Assembly: GCF_020037125.1 (NCBI RefSeq)
Contig: NZ_JAIQDG010000040.1
Coordinates: 40,964-104,963 of the forward strand
Reading direction: 5' to 3'
Source of the DNA: Myxococcus sp. RHSTA-1-4
GTDB lineage: Bacteria; Myxococcota; Myxococcia; Myxococcales; Myxococcaceae
DNA: 64,000 nucleotides
The position numbers and the translations under genes are program-made. Numbering within the stretch: the stretch's first letter is position 1; each line of letters opens with the position of its first letter. Under the pieces are notes generated by a model. It was given only the letters and a program-made list of their open reading frames with translations. It did no database searches and had not been told where the DNA came from. Positions 26,700-35,539 of the stretch are shown here, one piece after another.

Positions 26700-27896
26700 T
26701 CAGTCCGCGTGGGCCACGACGGGCATCCGCACGGGGCCGCGCACCGTCATGGACCGGTTCCACTCCAGCGGCCCGGCCGGGGTGAAGCGGGAGAAGCGCG
26801 CCAGCAGGGCCTCCAGGCCGAACCGCGCCTCCATTCTCGCGAGCGGCGCCCCCAGGCAGAAGTGGACGCCGTGCCCGAAGGGCAGGTTGTTCGTCCCCTC
26901 GCGGTCCATGTCGAACGTCTCCGCCCCGGGGAAGTGCGTCTCGTCGCGGTTGGCCGCTCCAATCATCAGCGCCACCGGAGAGCCCTTCGGAATCGTCACG
27001 CCGCGAATCTCCGTGTCGGCGGTGGTGACGCGCATGATGGCCTGCACCGGCGGCTCGTAGCGCAGCACCTCCTCCACGAAGCGGGGAATGCGCGAGGGCT
27101 CTGCCTTGAGGCGCGCCACCAGGTCCGGCCGCTCCATCAGGATGCGCATCGCGTGGCTCATCAGGTGGATGGTCGTCTCCAGCCCGGCCACCAGCAGCAG
27201 GAACATGAAGTTCATCAACTCCGCGTCCGTGAGGGCCTCTCCGTCCACGCGCGCGTTGAGGAGGTCCGTCACCAGGTCGTCGCGAGGCTCCAGGCGGCGG
27301 CTGGCCAGCACCTGGCCCATGTACTGCTCCGTCTCGCGCACCGTGGCGCGAATCTCCTCCATGCGCGGCGTCTCGCGCTCGGGCTTGGGGCCGATGGCGG
27401 TGATGCTGGTGAGGTCATCCGCCCAGCGCTTGAAGAGGTGGTGCTGCGTGGGGTCCAGGCCGATGAGCTCGCCGATGACGCTGGCGGGCAGCGGCAGGCA
27501 GAGCCCGTCCACGATGTCCACCGGCTGGCCCTCGGGAAGACGGGCGACGATGCCCTCCGCGAAGGCGCGGACACGCGGCTCCAGTCGGGCCAGTGTCGGC
27601 GGGCCGAAGGCACGGTTGACCAGGGTCCGCAGCCGCGTGTGGTTCGGCGGGTCCATGCCAATCATCGAGTCCGCGAACGGGTTGTGCCCCAGCCATGCCG
27701 GCTTCGTCGCCACGCGCATGCCGATGTTGGAGAACACCTGCGGATTCTTGAAGGCCGCCACCACGTCGTCGTACCGGGTGAGGACCCAATAGCCGCCCGG
27801 GTCCACCTGGCACACGGGGTTCCGGCGCAGCTCGGCATACGTCGGATAGGGATTGGCCCGGACCCCGGGCACCAACAGATTCACGCGTCCGCTCAT
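26700..27896 (-). CDS. Cytochrome P450
   Basis: A 398-residue soluble bacterial P450. The I-helix oxygen-binding motif AGLETT is at 237-242, the ExxR pair is E276/R279 (EVLR) and the heme loop FGHGVHFCLGAPLAR has its proximal Cys at 347. The length and absence of a membrane anchor match the class I bacterial type that needs separate ferredoxin and reductase; neither is adjacent. The substrate cannot be predicted. It is not linked to an obvious biosynthetic cluster. Confidence 0.95.
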   Translation of the reverse strand: MSGRVNLLVPGVRANPYPTYAELRRNPVCQVDPGGYWVLTRYDDVVAAFKNPQVFSNIGMRVATKPAWLGHNPFADSMIGMDPPNHTRLRTLVNRAFGPPTLARLEPRVRAFAEGIVARLPEGQPVDIVDGLCLPLPASVIGELIGLDPTQHHLFKRWADDLTSITAIGPKPERETPRMEEIRATVRETEQYMGQVLASRRLEPRDDLVTDLLNARVDGEALTDAELMNFMFLLLVAGLETTIHLMSHAMRILMERPDLVARLKAEPSRIPRFVEEVLRYEPPVQAIMRVTTADTEIRGVTIPKGSPVALMIGAANRDETHFPGAETFDMDREGTNNLPFGHGVHFCLGAPLARMEARFGLEALLARFSRFTPAGPLEWNRSMTVRGPVRMPVVAHAD

Positions 27897-28043
27897 GAAC
27901 AGAATCCTCGCCTGGGTGCGGGGGCGCGGGAAGTCTGTGGCCCCCGCGCCGTGAAGCCCATTCTACGGAGCCCCGCTTCCAAACGGGTTGCCGCTTCAGG
28001 TGCGTCCCGGGGTACGCGTGCCCCACCCACCGGGCCCGGAGTC

Positions 28044-28970
28044 CTACCTCGCCCCCGAGACCAGCGCCGCGGCGAGCGACAGCAATTCCTCGCGAAGCCA
28101 CCGGTTGCGCGGCTCCGAGTCCGTCTGCCGGTGCCAGTAGAGGTGCAGCTCCAGCGGTGGAAGTGCCAGCGGCATGGGCAGGACGTGGTTGCCCAGCAGC
28201 GCGTGCAGCGCCTCCGCGCGACGCCGGGGCATGGTGAGGAGCAGGTCGGAGCCGGAGACGATGTGGAAGGCGGCCTCGTAGTGCTGGCAGCGCACCGTGA
28301 CGTCACGCTGGTAGCCCAGCCGGCTGAGCACAAGGTCCTCCACGGCCAGCCCCGTGCGGCGCGAGGACACGGTGACGTGCTGGGCGGCCATGTACGCCGC
28401 CACGTCCAGCCGGCGCCGCCGCCGGCTCACCACGCAGAAGGTGTCCCGCAGCAGCGGGGCATGCCGCAGGTCCGCGCCCGTCGGCTGCTCCACGTCGATG
28501 GACAGGTCCAGCCGCCCCGACGCGAGGTCCCGCTCCAGCCGCGCCCGGTCCAGCCGGACGCTGGTGACGCGCGCCTCCGGAGCACGCTCCCGCAGGCGCG
28601 AGACGAGGTGCGGGAGGATGGACGGCTCCAGCACGTCGTTCATCGCCACGGTGAAGTTGCCCACGTCCCGCCGGGGGTCGAAGCCCCGGGTGTGGTGGAC
28701 CGCGCCTTCCAGCAGGGACAGCGCCTCGCGAATCTCCGGCGCCAGCCGCTCCGCGAACGGCGTGGGCGCCACCCCGCGTCCCTCGCGCACGAAGAGCGGC
28801 TCGCCGAGCTGATCTCTCAGGCGGGCGAGCGCATGGCTCACCGCCGACTGGCTGAGGAAGAGCACCTCCGCGGCCCGGGTGAGGTTCCGCTCCCGGAGGA
28901 CGACGTCGAACACCCGGAAGAGGTTGAGGTCCATCCTCGCCAGCCGGGCGGAATCCTGAACTGGGTTCAT
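28044..28970 (-). CDS. LysR-type transcriptional regulator
   Basis: A 308-residue regulator. The winged helix-turn-helix is at residues ~13-72 (DLNLFRVFDVVLRERNLTRA, SQSAVSHALARLRDQLG), followed by a LysR substrate-binding domain beginning about residue 100 (NFTVAMNDVLEPSILPHLV). An alternative start at 28934 would give 296 residues and begin exactly at MDLNLFRV; neither start has a good ribosome site. It is divergent, with an 82-bp gap, from the acyl-CoA dehydrogenase operon. Regulation of that operon in response to a pathway metabolite is the usual LysR arrangement. Confidence 0.93.
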   Translation of the reverse strand: MNPVQDSARLARMDLNLFRVFDVVLRERNLTRAAEVLFLSQSAVSHALARLRDQLGEPLFVREGRGVAPTPFAERLAPEIREALSLLEGAVHHTRGFDPRRDVGNFTVAMNDVLEPSILPHLVSRLRERAPEARVTSVRLDRARLERDLASGRLDLSIDVEQPTGADLRHAPLLRDTFCVVSRRRRRLDVAAYMAAQHVTVSSRRTGLAVEDLVLSRLGYQRDVTVRCQHYEAAFHIVSGSDLLLTMPRRRAEALHALLGNHVLPMPLALPPLELHLYWHRQTDSEPRNRWLREELLSLAAALVSGAR

Positions 28971-29052
28971 GGGAACACATGACCAACATTCACTGGATGC
29001 ATCAAGCGGGGGATGCGCAGGATGCCTCCACCCACCTCCAGGAGGACCCGCG

Positions 29053-30288
29053 ATGGACTTCGAACCGAGCGCCCGAACCAAGGACTACCTGGAGCGCATC
29101 CAGCGGTTCATGCGCGAGCACATCGACCCGGTCGAGGCCCGCTACCGCGACGAGGTCGTCTCCACCTGCCACGGCGGCGACTGGAAGACGTGGAAGGTGC
29201 CGGCGGTGATGGAGGAGCTGAAGGCCCGCGCGAAGGCGGAAGGGCTGTGGAACCTCTTCCTCCCCGACCCGAAGCTCGGCGCCGGCCTCAGCGTCCTGGA
29301 GTACGCGCCGCTGGCCGAGGAGATGGGCCGCAGCTTCATCGCCCCCGAGGTCTTCAACTGCAACGCCCCGGACACCGGCAACATGGAGGTGCTCTGGAAG
29401 TACGGCTCCGACGAGCAGAAGGAGCGCTGGCTCAAGCCGCTGCTCGCGGGCGAAATCCGCTCGGTGTTCTGCATGACGGAGCCGGAGGTGGCCTCCTCGG
29501 ACGCCACCAACATGCAGGCCACGGCCGTCGTCGAGGGCAACGAGGTCGTCCTCAACGGGAGCAAGTGGTGGTCCAGCGGCCTGGGCCACCCGAAGGCGAA
29601 GGTCATCATCTTCATGGCCCGCACGCCCGATACCGGGGGTGACCGCCACCACCAGCACTCCATGGTGCTGGTGCCCATGGACGCCAGGGGCGTGAACATC
29701 CGCCGCATGCTGCCCGTGTTCGGCGACTACGACGCCCCGCACGGCCATGGCGAGGTGTCCTTCGACAACGTGCGCGTGCCGGTCAGCAACATCATCTCCG
29801 GGCCGGGCATGGGCTTCGAGATTGCCCAGGGGCGGCTCGGCCCCGGCCGCATCCACCACTGCATGCGCTGCCTCGGCGCGGCGGAGAAGGCGCTGGAGCT
29901 GATGATTGACCGGGGCATGAAGCGCACCGCCTTCGGCAAGCAGCTCCTCAACCTGGGCGGCAACCGCGAGCGCGTCGCCGAGGCGCGCGTCGCCATCGAC
30001 CAGGCGCGGCTCCTGACGCTCTATGCCGCCTGGAAGATGGACGAGGTCGGCGCCCTGGGCGCGATGACCGAGATTTCCGCCATCAAGGTCGCCGCCCCCA
30101 GCGTGCTCCAGAAGGTGGTGGACGACGCCATCCAGATTCACGGCGGCGCCGGCGTGTCGCAGGACACGATGCTGGCGGGCTTCTTCGCCCAGGCGCGCAC
30201 CCTGCGCCTCGCGGACGGCCCGGACGAGGTGCACAAGGGCCTCATCGCCCGCATCGAGCTGTCCAAGCGCGGCTACTCCCGGAGCTGA
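29053..30288 (+). CDS. Acyl-CoA dehydrogenase (ACAD10/11-like)
   Basis: A 411-residue flavoenzyme. It shows the FAD/substrate segments CMTEPEVASSDATNM and ...KWWSSGLGHPKAK, the VRVPVSNIISGPGMGFEIAQ hinge, RTAFGKQLLNLGGN and the C-terminal IHGGAGVSQDTMLAGFFAQARTLRLADGPDEVH. The 411-residue length and N-terminus match the ACAD11 branch that is found with phosphotransferases. Some of that branch removes phosphate from 4-phosphoacyl-CoA rather than performing simple dehydrogenation. The start is fixed by AGGAGG seven bases upstream. It is the first gene of a five-gene operon. Confidence 0.94.
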   Translation: MDFEPSARTKDYLERIQRFMREHIDPVEARYRDEVVSTCHGGDWKTWKVPAVMEELKARAKAEGLWNLFLPDPKLGAGLSVLEYAPLAEEMGRSFIAPEVFNCNAPDTGNMEVLWKYGSDEQKERWLKPLLAGEIRSVFCMTEPEVASSDATNMQATAVVEGNEVVLNGSKWWSSGLGHPKAKVIIFMARTPDTGGDRHHQHSMVLVPMDARGVNIRRMLPVFGDYDAPHGHGEVSFDNVRVPVSNIISGPGMGFEIAQGRLGPGRIHHCMRCLGAAEKALELMIDRGMKRTAFGKQLLNLGGNRERVAEARVAIDQARLLTLYAAWKMDEVGALGAMTEISAIKVAAPSVLQKVVDDAIQIHGGAGVSQDTMLAGFFAQARTLRLADGPDEVHKGLIARIELSKRGYSRS

Positions 30289-30292
30289 GCCC

Positions 30293-31111
30293 ATGACCCA
30301 CCAACGCATCTTCATCACCGGTGGTGCCAGCGGCCTTGGCAAGGCGATGGCCCTGCGCTTCGCCCGCGCGGGGTGGAAGGTCTGCATCGCCGACCTCAAC
30401 GACACCCGGGGCGGGGAGACCCTGTCGGCGCTCCGCGGGTTCGGAGGCGACGCGCACTACCTGCGCTGTGACGTGACGCGCGAGGAGGACCTGCGCGCCG
30501 CCGCGGAGGAGCTGAACACGCGCTGGGGCGGCGTGGACGTGGTGGTGAACAACGCGGGCGTCGCCCAGGCGGGCGCCATCGAGGACGTCTCGATAGACGA
30601 CTGGCGGTGGATCATCGACATCAACCTGCTGGGCGTGGTGCGGGGCTGCAAGGTGTTCACCCCCGTCTTCCGGCGGCAGGGCCGCGGGCACTTCGTCAAC
30701 GTCGCCTCCATGGCGGGCCTGCTCGATGTGCCCATGATGAGCAGCTACAACGCCACCAAGGCGGCCGTCGTGTCGCTGTCGGAGACGCTGCACAACGAGC
30801 TGGCGGAAGCGAACATCGGCGTCAGCGTCGTCTGCCCGTCCTTCTTCAAGACCAACCTGGGCGACTCGCTGCGCACCACGGACCCGCGGCTGGGGGCCAC
30901 CATGGCGCGGCTGCTGGAGCGCTCGGCCATCACCGCGGACGACATCGCCAATGACGTCTTCCGCGCGGTGGAGAAGCGCGAGTTCTACGTCCTGTCCCAC
31001 GCGGAGGGCCGGAGGGCCTGGCTGCTGAAGCGCTTCCTCCCGCGCGACATCTACGCGAAGGTCATGCGCAAGAACACCGCCCGGATGCGCTCCGGCCCGG
31101 CACCGACTTGA
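30293..31111 (+). CDS. Short-chain dehydrogenase/reductase
   Basis: A 272-residue SDR. The NAD(P)-binding motif GGASGLGKA is at residues ~10-18, followed by NNAGVAQ and NVASMAG with the catalytic Ser, then SYNATKAAVV (YxxxK). The extended C-terminus (REFYVLSHAEGRRAWLLKRFLPR) is typical of SDRs annotated as SDR family oxidoreductases in this operon type. It starts 4 bp after the acyl-CoA dehydrogenase stop. Probable role: oxidation or reduction of a hydroxy/keto-acyl intermediate. Confidence 0.93.
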   Translation: MTHQRIFITGGASGLGKAMALRFARAGWKVCIADLNDTRGGETLSALRGFGGDAHYLRCDVTREEDLRAAAEELNTRWGGVDVVVNNAGVAQAGAIEDVSIDDWRWIIDINLLGVVRGCKVFTPVFRRQGRGHFVNVASMAGLLDVPMMSSYNATKAAVVSLSETLHNELAEANIGVSVVCPSFFKTNLGDSLRTTDPRLGATMARLLERSAITADDIANDVFRAVEKREFYVLSHAEGRRAWLLKRFLPRDIYAKVMRKNTARMRSGPAPT

Positions 31112-31121
31112 GGGAGAGAGA

Positions 31122-32219
31122 ATGCAGGCCATGCCTTCCACCGCCCCCGCCTCCGCCCCCATCGACCCGTCCGGCGCCGTACGCCCCGGGGAGGAGCTGA
31201 ACGTCCCCGCCGTCGACGCGTGGCTCAAGGCCCTGGTGCCCACGCTGGAGGGGACGCCGGAAGTCACCCAGTACTCCGGTGGCGCCTCCAACTGGACCTA
31301 CCGGCTGAAGTACGCCAATCGCGACCTCATCCTGCGCCGCCCGCCCGCGGGCACGAAGGCGAAGTCCGCGCACGACATGGCCCGCGAGTTCAAGGTGCAG
31401 CAGGCCCTGAAGCCGGCCTACCCGGCCGTGCCCACCATGATTGGCCTGTGCCAGGACCCGTCGGTCATCGGCTCGGACTTCTACGTGATGGAGCGCATCG
31501 AGGGCATCATCCCCCGCAAGAACCTGCCCCGGGGCCTCACCCTGGACAAGGCGCGCACGCGGCAGCTCTGCCTCAACGTCATCGACAAGCTGGTGGAGCT
31601 GCACTCCGTGGACGCCGAGGCGGTGGGGCTGTCCTCGCTGGGCAAGGGGCCGGGCTACCCGAAGCGGCAGATTGAGGGCTGGTCGGACCGCTACGAGAAG
31701 GCCCGCACGTGGAACGTGCTCGGCTTCACGCACGTGCGCGACTGGCTCAAGGCGAACACGCCCGACGACGTCGCCACCTGCGTCATCCACAACGACTGGC
31801 GCTTCGACAACGTGGTGCTCGACTCGAACGACCCCACGCGCGTCATCGGCGTGCTCGACTGGGAGATGGCGACGCTGGGCGACCCGCTGATGGACCTGGG
31901 CAATGCCCTGGCCTACTGGGTCCACGCGGACGACGGCTACATGCTGCGCGCCACGCGCCGCCAGCCCACGCACCTGCCCGGCATGCTCCGGCGCGAGGAG
32001 GTCGTCGAGTACTACTGCGACCGCATGAAGCTGAAGCCCGCCAACTGGACCTTCTACGAGGTCTACGGCCTCTTCCGCCTCGCCGTCATCGCCCAGCAGA
32101 TCTACTACCGCTACCACCACAAGCAGACGCGCAACCCGGCCTTCAAGAACTTCTGGGTCCTGGTGAACTACCTCGGCCTGCGGTGCGACCGGCTCATCCG
32201 CAAGAGGGGGGCCCGCTGA
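31122..32219 (+). CDS. Phosphotransferase family protein (APH fold, ACAD10-type kinase)
   Basis: A 365-residue aminoglycoside-phosphotransferase-fold protein. It has a nucleotide-loop region (GGASNWTYRLKYANRDLILRR is the N-lobe), catalytic HNDWRFDN (HxDxxxxN) and DWEMATLGDPLMDLG for metal binding. The same domain forms the N-terminal half of mammalian ACAD10/11 and of LvaA from Pseudomonas levulinate catabolism, which phosphorylates 4-hydroxyacyl-CoA. An antibiotic-resistance role is unlikely given its neighbours. Its stop overlaps the next start (TGATG). Confidence 0.92.
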   Translation: MQAMPSTAPASAPIDPSGAVRPGEELNVPAVDAWLKALVPTLEGTPEVTQYSGGASNWTYRLKYANRDLILRRPPAGTKAKSAHDMAREFKVQQALKPAYPAVPTMIGLCQDPSVIGSDFYVMERIEGIIPRKNLPRGLTLDKARTRQLCLNVIDKLVELHSVDAEAVGLSSLGKGPGYPKRQIEGWSDRYEKARTWNVLGFTHVRDWLKANTPDDVATCVIHNDWRFDNVVLDSNDPTRVIGVLDWEMATLGDPLMDLGNALAYWVHADDGYMLRATRRQPTHLPGMLRREEVVEYYCDRMKLKPANWTFYEVYGLFRLAVIAQQIYYRYHHKQTRNPAFKNFWVLVNYLGLRCDRLIRKRGAR

Positions 32220-32911
32220 TGGGGGTGGTGTACCTCGTCCGCCATGGACAGGCCTCGTTCGGAGCCGCGGACTACGACCAGCTCTCGGAGACGGGCGTCG
32301 CCCAGGCGCGCGTGCTCGGGGAGACGCTGCGCCAGCGGCTGCCTCGCGTGGACGCGGTCGTCACGGGCACCCTGCTGCGCCACCGGCAGACCGCCGACGC
32401 GTGCCTGACCGCGCTGGGACTGGACGTCCCTCCACGGCGCTCGGCGGCGTTCGACGAGTTCAACCTGGACGAGCTCATCGTCCGCCACGAGCCGCGCTAC
32501 GCGGACCGCACGCTGCTGATGCAGGACATCGCCGGAGCGGCCGAGCCGCGCCGCGCGTTCCAGGAGCTGTTCACGGAGGCCGTCGCCCGCTGGGTGGGCG
32601 GCCGGTACGACGACGAGTACACCGAGCCCTGGCCCGTCTTCAGGGACCGCTGCATCCGGGCGCTGGATGAGCTCATCCGCGAGCTGGGGGCCTCGAAGAA
32701 CGCGCTGGTGTTCACCTCGGGCGGCCCCATCACCGCCATCTGCCAGGACCTGCTGCGGATTCCCGACGAGCATGCCTTCCGGCTGAACACGGCCCTGGCG
32801 AACTGCGGCGTCACCAAGGTCGTCTACAGCGAGCGAAGCCGGTTCCTGTCCACGCTCAACGAGCACGGCCACTTCGAGGGCGCGCAGCGCGCGCTCCTCA
32901 CCTACCGCTGA
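32219..32911 (+). CDS. Histidine phosphatase family protein
   Basis: A 230-residue phosphoglycerate-mutase-like phosphatase. The catalytic LVRHGQAS (RHG) is at the N-terminus, the second Arg is in TGTLLRHRQTA, and the late active-site segment is VFTSGGPITA, where the canonical His of the usual SHG motif is replaced by Gly-Gly (SGGPI). The start ATG overlaps the phosphotransferase stop. In this operon it may dephosphorylate a phospho-intermediate, but that is inference from position only. The missing second His needs checking against active homologues. Confidence 0.9.
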   Translation: MGVVYLVRHGQASFGAADYDQLSETGVAQARVLGETLRQRLPRVDAVVTGTLLRHRQTADACLTALGLDVPPRRSAAFDEFNLDELIVRHEPRYADRTLLMQDIAGAAEPRRAFQELFTEAVARWVGGRYDDEYTEPWPVFRDRCIRALDELIRELGASKNALVFTSGGPITAICQDLLRIPDEHAFRLNTALANCGVTKVVYSERSRFLSTLNEHGHFEGAQRALLTYR

Positions 32912-32921
32912 GGGCTGCTCC

Positions 32922-33668
32922 ATGCGCAAGAACATCCTGATTACCGGCGCCAGCTCCGGCCTGGGCGAGGGCATGGCTCGCGAGTTCGCCGCCCTGGGCC
33001 GCAACCTCGCGCTGTGCGCGCGCCGCACCGAGCGCCTGGACGCGCTCAAGGCGGAGCTGCTGGCGAAGCACCCGGGCATCACCCTCTCCGTCCGGGCGCT
33101 GGACGTGAACGACCACGCGCAGGTGTTCAGCGTGTTCGACGCCTTCGCGCAGGACCTGGGGAGCCTGGACCGCATCATCATCAACGCGGGCATCGGTCTG
33201 GGAAAGCGCATCGGCACCGGGCACTTCGCCACCAACGTGCAGACGGCGCAGACGAACTTCGTCGCCGCGCTCGCGCAGTGCGAGGCCGCGGTGGGAATCC
33301 TCCGCAAGCAGGGCCAGGGACACCTGGTGACGATTTCCTCCATGAGCGCCATGCGTGGGCTGCCCCGGCACCTGACGGCCTACGCGGCGACGAAGGCCGG
33401 GCTCGCCACGCTGACGGAGGGCATCCGCGCCGAGCTGCTGGGCACGCGCATCAAGGTCAGCACCCTCTACCCGGGCTACATCCACACGGAGCTGAACGCG
33501 GGGGCGAAGAACCTGCCCTTCGCAGTGGGCTCCGAGAAGGGCTCGCGCGCGCTGGTGAAGGCGATTGAGCGCGAGCCGGTGAAGGCCTACGTGCCGGGCT
33601 GGCCGTGGGCAGCGGTGGGCTTCCTCATGCGGAACCTGCCGCTCAAGCTCGTCGCGAAGATGTCCTGA
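32922..33668 (+). CDS. Short-chain dehydrogenase/reductase
   Basis: A 248-residue SDR, last gene of the operon. It has TGASSGLGEGMA (cofactor loop), NAGIGLG, ISSMSAMRGLP (catalytic Ser) and AYAATKAGLA (YxxxK). The C-terminal WPWAAVGFLMRNLPLKLV is amphipathic and could associate with membrane. It belongs to the same broad group as the SDR at 30293 but is clearly a separate lineage. It starts 10 bp after the phosphatase gene. Confidence 0.92.
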   Translation: MRKNILITGASSGLGEGMAREFAALGRNLALCARRTERLDALKAELLAKHPGITLSVRALDVNDHAQVFSVFDAFAQDLGSLDRIIINAGIGLGKRIGTGHFATNVQTAQTNFVAALAQCEAAVGILRKQGQGHLVTISSMSAMRGLPRHLTAYAATKAGLATLTEGIRAELLGTRIKVSTLYPGYIHTELNAGAKNLPFAVGSEKGSRALVKAIEREPVKAYVPGWPWAAVGFLMRNLPLKLVAKMS

Positions 33669-33706
33669 CGCGGCTCGAGGCCGGGCTCTACGAGGCCCTG
33701 GACGCG

Positions 33707-34594
33707 TTACGCAAGCTGCGAGGCCCCTGAGCCCCGCGCCTCGCCGTCCTCGTTCTCCGCGCCGTACCGCAGCGACTCCCACGCGAGCATCACCTTCTTG
33801 CGCGCGGGGCCCCAGCGGTAGTCCCCGAAGACGCCCGTCTTGCGCAGCACGCGGTGGCAGGGGATGAGCAGCGCCACGGGGTTGTCCCCCACCGCGGAGC
33901 CCACCGCGCGCACCGCCTTCGGGTTGCCGATGGCCTGGGCGATGTCCTCGTACGTGGCCACATGCCCCGGGGAGATGCGCAGCAGTGCCTGCCACACCTG
34001 CACCTGGAAGGGCGTGCCCTTCACCAGCACGGACAGCGGCGTGGGCTCGCGAGGAGGCCGCGCGGGGAAGATGCGCTCCGCCCACGTGGCGGCCGCCTCG
34101 CGGGACGCCTCGAAGGTGGCGCGCGGCCACTGCGCGCGCAGCGACGCCAGGGCCTCCTCCGCGGACTCACCGGTGAGGAAGTGCAGGCCGCAGATGCCTC
34201 GCTCGCAGACGGCGATGAGGCAGTCCCCGAAGGGCGACGGGTGGATGCCGTACCGCACGGTGAGCCCCTCGCCGCCCAGCTTGAACTCACCCGGCGTCAT
34301 GGCGGTGAGGGTGATGAAGAGCTCGTGCAGGCGGCCGCCGCCGGACAGCCCCACGGCGAAGGACGTGTCCAGCACGCTGCGCCGCTCGGCCAGCAGGCGG
34401 CGGGCCGAGGCGAGCGTGTGCACCTGGAGGAAGCGCTTGGGGCTGATGCCCGCCCAGCGGGTGAAGAGGCGCTGGAAGTGGAAGGGGCTCAGCCCCACGT
34501 GCGCGGCGACATCGTCCAGGGACGGCTGCTCGCGCGCGTGGGCGTCGAGGTAGAGGATGGCCTGCTCGATTCGGGCGTAGTCGCTGGTCGCCAT
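33707..34594 (-). CDS. AraC-type HTH fused to O6-alkylguanine-DNA methyltransferase
   Basis: A 295-residue Ada-like protein. The N-terminal AraC helix-turn-helix (residues ~5-100, SPFHFQRLFTRWAGISPKRF) is followed directly by the methyltransferase domain with active-site IPCHRV (C246) and the DNA-binding helix region AIGNPKAVRAVGSAV. The Cys-rich N-terminal methylphosphotriester domain of E. coli Ada is absent, so it cannot use the classical Ada switch. The start at ATG 34594 has GGAG upstream. It repairs alkylated guanine and may regulate adaptive-response genes. Confidence 0.93.
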   Translation of the reverse strand: MATSDYARIEQAILYLDAHAREQPSLDDVAAHVGLSPFHFQRLFTRWAGISPKRFLQVHTLASARRLLAERRSVLDTSFAVGLSGGGRLHELFITLTAMTPGEFKLGGEGLTVRYGIHPSPFGDCLIAVCERGICGLHFLTGESAEEALASLRAQWPRATFEASREAAATWAERIFPARPPREPTPLSVLVKGTPFQVQVWQALLRISPGHVATYEDIAQAIGNPKAVRAVGSAVGDNPVALLIPCHRVLRKTGVFGDYRWGPARKKVMLAWESLRYGAENEDGEARGSGASQLA

Positions 34595-34764
34595 GCCACG
34601 GCTCCTGGGAAGTGAGCTCCTGCCTCCGGTATGGTCGCCGGGCCGCGCGGTAACAACCCGGTTCTTGCGCCCCTTCGCGTCATCCGAAGGCCGCAAGGAG
34701 CGGGTCGTCCGCCGAGGGTGTGTTCCCTACCCTGCCTCGTGTTCCACCCACTCCTGGAGCCCCG

Positions 34765-35394
34765 ATGCGCCTCTACGACTATCGCCCCTCCGCCAACGGC
34801 TACAAAATCCGCCTCCTGCTCTCCTGGCTGGACAGGTCCTACGAGCTGGTGCCCGTGGACATCTTCGCCGGAGAGAGCCACACCGAGGACTTCCTGAGGA
34901 AGAATCCCGACGGGCGCATCCCCGTGCTCGAGCCCGAGCCGGGCCGCTTCCTGGCGGAGTCCAACGCCATCCTCCTCTATCTCGCGAGGGGTACACCGCT
35001 GCTGCCGGAGGACGCCTTCGAGCAGGCCCAGGTCCACCAGTGGCTCTTCTTCGAGCAGAACAGCCTGGAGCCCAACGTGGGCACCGTACGCTTCTGGCAC
35101 CTGACGGGCCGCGCGGCCCGCTTCCCGGAGACCTTCCGCCTGCGCACGGAGCGCGGCCATGAGGCGCTCGCCGCCCTGGAGCGGCACCTGCGCGGGCGCA
35201 CGTTCCTCGTGGGCGAGCGCCCCACCGTCGCGGACATCGCGCTGTATGGATTCACCCACGTCGCGCCGGATGGCGGCTTCGACCTCGGGCGTTACCCCGC
35301 CGTCACCGAGTGGCTGGCGCGCGTGAAGGCCGTGCCCGGCCACATCGGCCCGCTGGCGCCATACACCGCCAACGCGCACGTGACGGCCGCCTGA
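34765..35394 (+). CDS. Glutathione S-transferase family protein
   Basis: A 209-residue GST. The N-terminal thioredoxin-like domain starts MRLYDYRPSANGYKIRLLLS, with Ser in the catalytic loop. NPDGRIPVLE has the cis-Pro and ESNAILLYLA contacts glutathione. The all-helical C-terminal domain contains FLVGERPTVADIALYGF, the conserved N-capping segment. GGAG is just upstream of the ATG. Substrate unknown; it is not in an operon. Confidence 0.93.
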   Translation: MRLYDYRPSANGYKIRLLLSWLDRSYELVPVDIFAGESHTEDFLRKNPDGRIPVLEPEPGRFLAESNAILLYLARGTPLLPEDAFEQAQVHQWLFFEQNSLEPNVGTVRFWHLTGRAARFPETFRLRTERGHEALAALERHLRGRTFLVGERPTVADIALYGFTHVAPDGGFDLGRYPAVTEWLARVKAVPGHIGPLAPYTANAHVTAA

Positions 35395-35539
35395 TTCAGG
35401 ACGCGGATGAGTCCTGCCGCGAAGCCACTTCGGCCGCGCAGTCGCAGGAACGGCATCTCCGACATGTTCGGAGTGCCCGGAGCCTGAGGGCGCGCGAGGC
35501 CCCAGCCTCCGCTTTCCCGCCATGTCCCCCCCCCGCCGC

